A stretch of 14,632 nucleotides of DNA from an uncultured Clostridia bacterium (GTDB taxonomy: Bacteria; Bacillota; Clostridia; Oscillospirales; Acutalibacteraceae). The stretch covers positions 1-14,632 of the forward strand of contig CALYNN010000018.1 of NCBI GenBank assembly GCA_945221685.1, in the 5' to 3' direction. Every line of letters begins with the position of its first letter. Positions within the stretch are counted from its first letter, which is position 1. The notes under the pieces are model-generated. The model searched no databases and was not told where the DNA came from. It was given only the letters and a program-made list of their open reading frames with translations. Both the position numbers and the translations under genes were made by a program. Positions 5,927-11,878 of the stretch are shown here, one piece after another.

Positions 5927-7165
5927 ATGGAAAACCAATCAACAGCCAAAGGCTTCAAGGGTATTGCCCGCGGAATACTTTTGGCAGTAACGGCATTTCT
6001 TCTTACCATCGGCATTTTTGCTTCAACTGCATTTGCTGATCTTATTAATCAGTACAATGTTGAAATCAAGGTGGATAATGAAAGCATAACCGTTACGACT
6101 AATGAGACGGAAGCAATCGAAATCCTGTCACAGGCTAATATCACTTCAGAAAAAAATGATAAGCTTGACTTAAGCGGATTTGTTGCCGGAGAAGGCGGCA
6201 CTATCGCAATTGACAGACTCAAGAATGTTAACATTGAGTTTGACGGCGCTATAAACACCTACGGTGTATATGCCGATACAGTAGGCGAGGCTCTCAACGA
6301 GCTGGGCATTACCGTAAACAGCGGTGATAAAATCAGCTACTCGGCTGACGACGCTGTTCAGGACGGAATGATTATTACAATTCATTCTGCAAAATCCGTA
6401 TGCCTTAAGGCAGACGGAAGGACTGCCAAGTATGCAATTTATCAGGGCACGGTAAAGGATTTACTTCAGCTTGCCCAAATTACCTTAGGCAAGGACGACT
6501 ACACTAAGCCTTCACTTGACAGCGAGCTTAAAGCAAATATGACGGTTACTGTTTACAGAGTAACCTATAAAACAGTAGAGGAAACAGAGAAAACTGCCTA
6601 CAAAACTGTTTCTCAAAAGGATTCCTCAATGGCACAGGGCACCTCAAAAACCGTTAAAAAGGGTGTTAAGGGCGAGGATAAGGTAACCTACAAGGTTAAG
6701 TATGTTAACGGCAAGAAGACCTCACAGTCAGAGGTAAGCCGCCAAACAGTAAAAGCTCCTCAAAATGCCGTTGTAAAGGTAGGCACAAAAAAGGTTAAGG
6801 GCTCATCCTCCGTTAAATCCAACGGAGTTAAATCTAAAAACGGCTACACCGTTGGCCAAAAAATTACCGGCAAATACACTCATTACTGTGCCTGCGCAAC
6901 CTGCAACGGAAATTCAAGAGGTATTACTGCCAGCGGTAAAAAGATATACAACGGTATGGCTAATCCGTATTATATTGCCTGCAACTGGCTTCCCCTGGGT
7001 TCTGTAATTAAGGTTGACGGCAAAGTTTATACGGTAGTTGACCGCGGCGGCTCGGGACTTTCCACCCCCGGCAGAATAGATATATTTACACCGGAAGGTC
7101 ATTCAGCCTGCTACAAATACGGCACAGGATACTGCTCCATTGAAATTGTAAGACTTGGCTGGTAA
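5927..7165 (+). CDS. Secreted DUF348/G5/3D-domain cell-wall protein
   Basis: A 412-aa exported protein resembling YabE and resuscitation-factor-like wall proteins. The signal peptide (1-37) has a cleavage site after STAFA. Three DUF348 repeats follow (about 40-84, 101-148, 157-200), then a G5 domain (about 210-288, with AQGTSKTVKKGVKGEDKVTY), a basic Ser/Lys linker, and a C-terminal 3D domain (about 313-412) with ITASG, LPLG, VDRGG (Asp372) and RIDIF (Asp385). 3D domains share the double-psi barrel of MltA lytic transglycosylases, so peptidoglycan cleavage or binding outside the cell is expected. The first of the three usual aspartates is replaced: IACNWLPLG stands where IAVDP-type sequence is typical. 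The domain has six cysteines (321, 323, 326, 352, 395, 403). RBS AAAGGAG precedes the ATG by 6 nt. Monocistronic, with its own promoter, leader and terminator. Confidence 0.93.
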   Translation: MENQSTAKGFKGIARGILLAVTAFLLTIGIFASTAFADLINQYNVEIKVDNESITVTTNETEAIEILSQANITSEKNDKLDLSGFVAGEGGTIAIDRLKNVNIEFDGAINTYGVYADTVGEALNELGITVNSGDKISYSADDAVQDGMIITIHSAKSVCLKADGRTAKYAIYQGTVKDLLQLAQITLGKDDYTKPSLDSELKANMTVTVYRVTYKTVEETEKTAYKTVSQKDSSMAQGTSKTVKKGVKGEDKVTYKVKYVNGKKTSQSEVSRQTVKAPQNAVVKVGTKKVKGSSSVKSNGVKSKNGYTVGQKITGKYTHYCACATCNGNSRGITASGKKIYNGMANPYYIACNWLPLGSVIKVDGKVYTVVDRGGSGLSTPGRIDIFTPEGHSACYKYGTGYCSIEIVRLGW

Positions 7166-7180
7166 AATATTATAAATAAC

Positions 7181-7218
7181 AAGGCTTTGAATTGCTTATG
7201 CAACTCAAAGCCTTTTTT
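7181..7218 (+). terminator. Terminator after the 3D gene, possibly bidirectional
   Basis: AAGGCTTTGA (7181-7190) pairs with TCAAAGCCTT (7205-7214), with an inner TTG/CAA, followed by TTTT. It lies between two convergent genes. Read from the minus strand the stem is followed by a T-rich but interrupted tract, so it may also end the operon that stops at 7251. Confidence 0.9.
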
Positions 7219-7250
7219 GTCGTTCTTTTTAGTTTTGATTTAAAATACGG

Positions 7251-7868
7251 TTATAGACTTTCCTGCGGAAGCTCCATTGCGTCCTTTTCGGTAATCTCTC
7301 TTATTACTCTGCAGGGAACGCCTGCCGCAAAGCTGTTGGGCGGAATATCCCGAGTTACAACACTGCCGGCACCTATTACACAGCCCTCGCCTATTGTTAC
7401 TCCGCCGCAAATAGTAACATTGCTTGCTATCCAGCAGTTTTGCTTAATCTCAATAGGCTTTGCATATTCATAATCATAAAGGCTTCCGTCCTTTGCCGTG
7501 CGAATATTTCTATCCTGATAACGCATAGGATGAACAGGTGTTTCAATAGAAACATTCGGACCGATAAGCACATTGTCGCCTATTGTTACGGGGCACACAT
7601 CAAGAATAACGGCATTGAAATTTATAAAGCAATTAACGCCTATTTTTGTATTAATTCCGTAATCAAAATAAACAGGTCCCTGAATATATACTCCCTGTGC
7701 CCTGTTTGGCACAAGCCTGTCAAGTATCTCCTGTCTTATTTCCGTCTGGTCGTCATATGTATCGTTATAATCCTTTGAAAGCCTGTGCGCCTGAGTCCTG
7801 AGCTTTTCAAGATAGCTGTCGCTTGGATTATAAAGCTTTCCTGCCACCATCTTTTCGTATTCTGTCAT
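7251..7868 (-). CDS. Maltose/galactoside O-acetyltransferase-like hexapeptide protein
   Basis: A 205-aa cytosolic acyltransferase of the LacA/Maa/NodL group, transferring acetyl from acetyl-CoA to a sugar hydroxyl. The N-terminal Mac domain is seen in MTEYEKMVAGKLYNPSDSYL (1-20). A left-handed beta-helix of hexapeptide repeats follows, with INTKIGVNCFINFNAVILD (72-90), VTIGDNVLIGPNVSI (94-108) and VTICGGVTIGEGCVIGAGSVV later. The catalytic histidine is His113 in TPVHP, matching the conserved His of E. coli galactoside acetyltransferase. The ending AAGVPCRVIREI is the usual AGxPAKxIRxI. The true acceptor sugar cannot be read from sequence. AAGGAGA precedes the ATG. It lies 53 bp downstream of the rubrerythrin gene and is probably co-transcribed; no separate promoter was found. 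Confidence 0.92.
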   Translation of the reverse strand: MTEYEKMVAGKLYNPSDSYLEKLRTQAHRLSKDYNDTYDDQTEIRQEILDRLVPNRAQGVYIQGPVYFDYGINTKIGVNCFINFNAVILDVCPVTIGDNVLIGPNVSIETPVHPMRYQDRNIRTAKDGSLYDYEYAKPIEIKQNCWIASNVTICGGVTIGEGCVIGAGSVVTRDIPPNSFAAGVPCRVIREITEKDAMELPQESL

Positions 7869-7895
7869 AAAATCTCCTTATATGTAACCGATTAG

Positions 7896-7912
7896 CCCTG
7901 CAATTTGCAGGG
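7896..7912. repeat. Intergenic hairpin between rubrerythrin and acetyltransferase genes
   Basis: CCCTGCAATTTGCAGGG is a perfect inverted repeat, flanked by a further CCGA/TCGG pair. There is no T-run on either strand, so it is not a classical terminator. It could stabilise or process the operon mRNA, or act as a weak attenuator. Confidence 0.6.
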
Positions 7913-7921
7913 AACTCGGAT

Positions 7922-8464
7922 TTAATAATTTTCGCTTTTTATTTTAAAATAAGATTTAGGATGCTTGCAAACGGGGCACATATTAGGAGCGCCCTTGCCT
8001 ACAACAATATTTCCGCAATTAGAGCAAATCCAAATTTTATCCTCGTCACGACTGAAGACGAGACCGTCCTTAACATTTTCAAGCAGCTTGCGAAAGCGTG
8101 CCTCGTGCTCCTTTTCGATTGCGCCCACCTGCTCAAAAAGAAAGGCAATGTGGTCAAAGCCCTCCTCTCTGGCTTCCTTTGCAAAGGTGTCGTACATATT
8201 TGTCCATTCGTAATTTTCGCCGTCTGCCGCGTCGCTTAAATTTTTTTGAGTATCGGCAAGCTCACGGTTATTAAGATACTTGAACCATATTTTTGCGTGT
8301 TCCTTTTCATTGTCGGCAGTCTCGCGAAAAATTTCGGCAATCTGCATAAAGCCGTCCTGCTCTGCCTTTTCGGCAAAGAAGGTGTATTTATTTCTCGCCT
8401 GACTTTCGCCGGCAAATGCCGCCATTAAATTTGCCTGTGTTTTTGTGCCCTGAATATTATCCAA
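7922..8464 (-). CDS. Rubrerythrin
   Basis: Non-haem diiron peroxidase that reduces hydrogen peroxide in the cytosol of anaerobes. In 180 aa it has the ferritin-like four-helix domain with FAGESQARNKY (Glu20), DNEKEH (Glu53, His56), FAKEAREEGF (Glu97) and IEKEHEARF (Glu117, His120) as diiron ligands. The C-terminal rubredoxin domain carries CSNC (147-150) and CPVC (163-166) for its single iron. Start: I chose the TTG at 8464, which gives MDNIQGTKTQANLMAAFAGE, matching the usual rubrerythrin N-terminus; AGGAG lies 8 nt upstream. The longer in-frame ATG at 8500 would add 12 atypical residues and place the SD inside the gene. It lies 52 bp after the P-type-ATPase-like gene and ahead of the acetyltransferase. 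No clear promoter of its own was found. Confidence 0.95.
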   Translation of the reverse strand: MDNIQGTKTQANLMAAFAGESQARNKYTFFAEKAEQDGFMQIAEIFRETADNEKEHAKIWFKYLNNRELADTQKNLSDAADGENYEWTNMYDTFAKEAREEGFDHIAFLFEQVGAIEKEHEARFRKLLENVKDGLVFSRDEDKIWICSNCGNIVVGKGAPNMCPVCKHPKSYFKIKSENY

Positions 8465-8516
8465 AAAAGTCACTCCTTTTTTTCGGCATACAAGGCGCAA
8501 AGACCGTTGAACGCCG

Positions 8517-10943
8517 TTATATTGACCTTTTTAGTTTAGTCATTATTCTTATAAATATACACCACACAGCCTGAAAAACTGCAATATTTAACGCGTTAAG
8601 CTGGGTAATTCCCCCAACAATGCCGAGAAGCACCGCTATTCCCAAGCCGATAGCACAGCCAAAGGAAATAAGCACGCTGAGCAGCTTTCTTGTATCCTCA
8701 AGATTTTCCGCAGCGTCCATTGCCGAAACAAAGCCCAATGCAGAGCCGTTGTGAACAATATAGGCAGGTGACTTTTCCACGCACTTATCCGAATACTTTT
8801 CAAAGGTTCTGGCGTTAGCGGCGCTGATAACCCGCATAAATCCCTTTGGAACAGAGAAAAGCTCGGCAAGGCTGTCGTCGGTTATGTACGGGTCGGAGCT
8901 TTTTACAAGCACTGTCATACCGCTTTTTTCAAGCCTTTTAAGCACTCTTTTCAGCTTTGGGTCTGCACTGTAGGAAACAACAAACATTGTCATCAGCTTA
9001 CCTGCAATAGCAAGATAAAGTGCCTTTTCGCCTTTTTTGGTATGACGCTTTTCGTAATCCTCGGTAGGAACCTGAACGCCGTGGTGAATAAGAAGCTCTC
9101 TTGTGCCTACAAGCACTTTTTTTCTGTAAAGCCAAGCCGATGTGCCCAGCTTATCCTCATAAACCACTCCGTCAATTTCGGGAATAATATTGTCGCCTAC
9201 AATATACTTTTTAAATTCATATACAAGGGGACTTTTTGTTTTCATTATAACCGCCGCAGTATAAAGAATAAGCTCATCCGGCTTTACCTTGTTGAACTTT
9301 ACTCTGCCGTGAATTTGACAGCTGTTTATGCCGAATAAATCCTGCGCCTCAATTACTATGGCATTTGTGTTATTTACGGTTGATGCTCCCTCAAAGCCGT
9401 TAATCATTGCACCGTTTACCTTAAGCCTGCGCGACATTTCCAAAAGTGCCTGATTAGTGCAGTAAAGAGAAATGCAGGGCAAGGATATGCCGATTCCGCA
9501 AACGGCAAGATTAAAGCCAAAATGCCAGCTTCCGTTAATTATTGAAAATACAATAAATGCAACGGCATTAAGTCCAAGCATAACCAATCCGGTTATTTTT
9601 GCAAGATTATCGGCAGGCTCGTTACTACATGCTATATCTAAAAACTTTGTGGAAAAATCGGTTTTAATGCTTGTTTTAAGATTCGCCTCGCCTGTTAATA
9701 CGCCTCTGCTGATAATAGTTGCGTCAACGGCGTTTGCAATATCCTCAACGGTATGAAGGTTACCCTCCTGCTCCGAAAGAAATTCAAAATTCTCAATAAT
9801 TCGTGTAAGCATTGAACGCTTGCCTAAATTGCTGAAAAGCAGTGCGAAGGCACCTAAAAAAGCAAAGGGACTGCCGTTGTCGATATAAAGCTCGGTGTTA
9901 ACCGCCATCATCAGCGTATGGGCAAAAATTATAAGACAGGCAACGGAAATCGGGAAATCACTGTTTACCGAATTTTTAAAATTAAAGCCGTGAACAATAT
10001 TTTTAATATTTACAAGCAGTACAACGGAATAGATTATTACCATTGTTGTAAAATATGCCGTATCGTCAAGCAAAAGCTGAGGCAGATGAACAGTATCCTT
10101 TAACGCCGTAAGAAGTGCCAGCGCCGCGCCTAAAATAAATGTTATCACCGCAGTAAGGGTAACGGCGGATTTTGAAGCAAAAAGCCTTTCGAGAAATGCG
10201 GTTTTTTCGCCGTTATGCTCATATTCCTTTTTAACTATTTTGCTTTTAGACTCGTCATCGTCTATTTCGTCGGGACTGAAAAGCCTGAATTTATTTATCT
10301 TATCCTCTCGTTTTTTTGCAAGCTGCTCCTCTGCAACGCGTTCGTCAATTTTTTCTACCCTGTCAATGCCGTCCTCAAAGCCTTCAAGCACAATTTGGTC
10401 GTCCTCGTCGCTTTCGTAATACTCTGCCCTTCTCGGCGGCTGATTACTGCCTATGCTGATTTTCGTATGCTCCAGCTCGTCAACGGAAACTATTGTGGGC
10501 ATTTCCTCCAAATCAGACGCCTTATCAAAGGAGGCGCGGCTTCTTATTGTGGCAGGACGTTCAACCATTTCAGGCGGTCTTTTCGAGTAAATCGGCTCGT
10601 CGGAGCTTTGGTTGTGAAAATAGCTTTTCCTTGCGCTTTTTACATCGGGCACTACGCCTGTTTTTGCGTCGATATTAACAACCGCCGTTTTATCCTGTGC
10701 AGCCTTTTTATTTTCTTCGCTTGGGGCAGGTATAACCTGCGTAGCCTGAACGGCAGAGCTGTTACTCTTATCGTACCGAACAGTCGGAGCCTCGGTGTCC
10801 TTTGGTATCTTAAGCTCTCTTGTTTTAAACTCATCTGCCGCCGCATTGACTTCTTCAACAGCGGTCTTTGCCGTTTTTTCTGCTTTTTTTCTTATTTCCT
10901 CAGCTTGTTTGAGGATTTCTTCAATAGATAAACCTTCACTCAT
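8517..10943 (-). CDS. P1B-ATPase-like membrane protein lacking the catalytic aspartate, with long disordered N-terminus
   Basis: 808 aa. Residues 1-250 are charged and low in hydrophobics, probably disordered, with a helical start (5-38) and PTV/PTI motifs. The rest follows heavy-metal P-type ATPase topology: four spans (about 258-282, 296-314, 331-348, 356-372), a short cytosolic segment with TGE (417-419), two spans (448-470, 474-495) with LPC at 488-490 where P1B pumps have CPC or SPC, a large cytosolic region (500-750), and two final spans (752-778, 782-800). In that region the DKTGT aspartate position is Glu532 (VIEAQDLFG), KKVLVGTRELLIHHGV resembles the N/P-domain GN segment, and KSSDP (681-685) replaces TGDN. 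No GDGxND is seen. It is probably a pseudo-pump (inference); a non-ATPase relative is the alternative. The start ATG at 10943 has only a weak GAGTGATG upstream. It follows rlmB by 10 bp. Confidence 0.68.
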   Translation of the reverse strand: MSEGLSIEEILKQAEEIRKKAEKTAKTAVEEVNAAADEFKTRELKIPKDTEAPTVRYDKSNSSAVQATQVIPAPSEENKKAAQDKTAVVNIDAKTGVVPDVKSARKSYFHNQSSDEPIYSKRPPEMVERPATIRSRASFDKASDLEEMPTIVSVDELEHTKISIGSNQPPRRAEYYESDEDDQIVLEGFEDGIDRVEKIDERVAEEQLAKKREDKINKFRLFSPDEIDDDESKSKIVKKEYEHNGEKTAFLERLFASKSAVTLTAVITFILGAALALLTALKDTVHLPQLLLDDTAYFTTMVIIYSVVLLVNIKNIVHGFNFKNSVNSDFPISVACLIIFAHTLMMAVNTELYIDNGSPFAFLGAFALLFSNLGKRSMLTRIIENFEFLSEQEGNLHTVEDIANAVDATIISRGVLTGEANLKTSIKTDFSTKFLDIACSNEPADNLAKITGLVMLGLNAVAFIVFSIINGSWHFGFNLAVCGIGISLPCISLYCTNQALLEMSRRLKVNGAMINGFEGASTVNNTNAIVIEAQDLFGINSCQIHGRVKFNKVKPDELILYTAAVIMKTKSPLVYEFKKYIVGDNIIPEIDGVVYEDKLGTSAWLYRKKVLVGTRELLIHHGVQVPTEDYEKRHTKKGEKALYLAIAGKLMTMFVVSYSADPKLKRVLKRLEKSGMTVLVKSSDPYITDDSLAELFSVPKGFMRVISAANARTFEKYSDKCVEKSPAYIVHNGSALGFVSAMDAAENLEDTRKLLSVLISFGCAIGLGIAVLLGIVGGITQLNALNIAVFQAVWCIFIRIMTKLKRSI

Positions 10944-10953
10944 TTTTCATCAC

Positions 10954-11724
10954 TCACAAATCAAGTCTTTGCCTTGCAACCTCATACATTATTATACCGG
11001 CGGCAACCGAGGCGTTGAGGGAATTAACATTGCCCCTCATAGGAAGTGAAACAGTAACATCGCACTTTTCCTTAATCAGCCTGCCTACTCCGCTTCCCTC
11101 GTTGCCTATAACAAGGGCACAGCCGCCCGAAAAATCAGTTTTGCACCAGGGCTGACCGTCCATATCGGCACAGTAAACCCAAATGTTTTTCTTTTTTAAA
11201 TCGTCTATAACCGAAGCGAGATTACCAACCCTTGCAACACGCATATATTCAAGGGCGCCGCAGGAGGTTTTTGCAACAACAAAATTCAAGCCTACACTGC
11301 GCCTTTTCGGTATTATTATGCCGTGGGCGCCGCACGCCTCTGCGCTTCTTATTATAGCGCCTAAATTATGGCTGTCCTCAATTTCATCGCAGATAATTAT
11401 AAAGGGAGCCTCGCCCTTGCTTTCGGCATATTCAAGAATTTCATCAACGCTTGAATAGCTGTGGGCAGGCACATTTGCCGCCACTCCCTGATGATTTTCG
11501 CCTGCGCTCATAAAGTCAAGCTTCTTTCGGTCAACGGTTTTTACTACAATTCCTTTTTCACGGCACATTGCAATAATTCTGTTTACCGAGCCCTCGCGCT
11601 CTCCCTTTGCAACAAGAACATTTTCAACCTCTCTGCCGCTTTTAAGAAGCTCTAAAACCGCATTTCTTCCGATTATTAAATTGTCATTTTCAATAACCGT
11701 CTTTTCTCTTTTTTCCTTTGCCAT
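10954..11724 (-). CDS. rlmB: 23S rRNA (guanosine-2'-O-)-methyltransferase RlmB, SpoU/TrmH family
   Basis: A SAM-dependent 2'-O-ribose methyltransferase of the SPOUT superfamily acting on 23S rRNA. In 256 aa it has an N-terminal substrate-binding domain (about 15-85, LIIGRNAVLELLKSGREVENV, then ENHQGVAA) and the SPOUT knot domain with all three motifs: DSHNLGAIIRSA (117-128, Asn120 and Arg126), LVIGNEGSG (204-212) and SLPMRGNVNSLNASVAAGI (226-244). These are typical of RlmB/TrmH; assignment to G2251 rather than another RNA position rests on family resemblance. Start ATG at 11724 with GAGG about 7 nt upstream. It is first in the minus-strand operon and has its own promoter, divergent from the GH3 gene. 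Confidence 0.92.
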   Translation of the reverse strand: MAKEKREKTVIENDNLIIGRNAVLELLKSGREVENVLVAKGEREGSVNRIIAMCREKGIVVKTVDRKKLDFMSAGENHQGVAANVPAHSYSSVDEILEYAESKGEAPFIIICDEIEDSHNLGAIIRSAEACGAHGIIIPKRRSVGLNFVVAKTSCGALEYMRVARVGNLASVIDDLKKKNIWVYCADMDGQPWCKTDFSGGCALVIGNEGSGVGRLIKEKCDVTVSLPMRGNVNSLNASVAAGIIMYEVARQRLDL

Positions 11725-11758
11725 ATTTAATCCTCAATGTGTTTTCTCTGTTATTTTT

Positions 11759-11787
11759 ATTATAACATTATACAAGACCATAATCAA
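11759..11787 (-). promoter_or_regulatory. Promoter for the rlmB operon
   Basis: On the minus strand: -35 TTGATT (11787-11782), 17-bp spacer, -10 TATAAT (11764-11759). Predicted start near 11752, about 28 nt before the ATG at 11724. Confidence 0.75.
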
Positions 11788-11814
11788 TAATCCCCGCGGA
11801 TTTTTAACAAATAG

Positions 11815-11837
11815 TCAAGGGCCAATTTATTCCTTGA
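11815..11837. promoter_or_regulatory. Candidate operator overlapping the GH3 promoter -35
   Basis: Inverted repeat TCAAGG (11815-11820) ... CCTTGA (11832-11837) with an 11-bp spacer. Its right arm overlaps the -35 hexamer at 11834-11839, a position suited to repression. The binding protein is unknown; no catabolite-responsive (cre) box was recognised. Confidence 0.35.
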
Positions 11838-11862
11838 AGCACTCTGCATAATATGCTATAAT
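11834..11862 (+). promoter_or_regulatory. Extended -10 promoter for the GH3 gene
   Basis: -35 TTGAAG (11834-11839), 17-bp spacer, -10 TATAAT (11857-11862) preceded by TGC (extended -10). Transcription should start at about 11868-11870, only about 10 nt before the chosen ATG at 11879. Confidence 0.75.
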
Positions 11863-11878
11863 CAGCTTGGTGATAGCA

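Noticed and set aside
10215..10931. Plus-strand ORF of 238 codons opposite the ATPase-like gene
   Set aside because: Phe/Leu/Cys-rich translation, no RBS, and antisense to the charged N-terminal tail of the 808-aa protein; a shadow frame.
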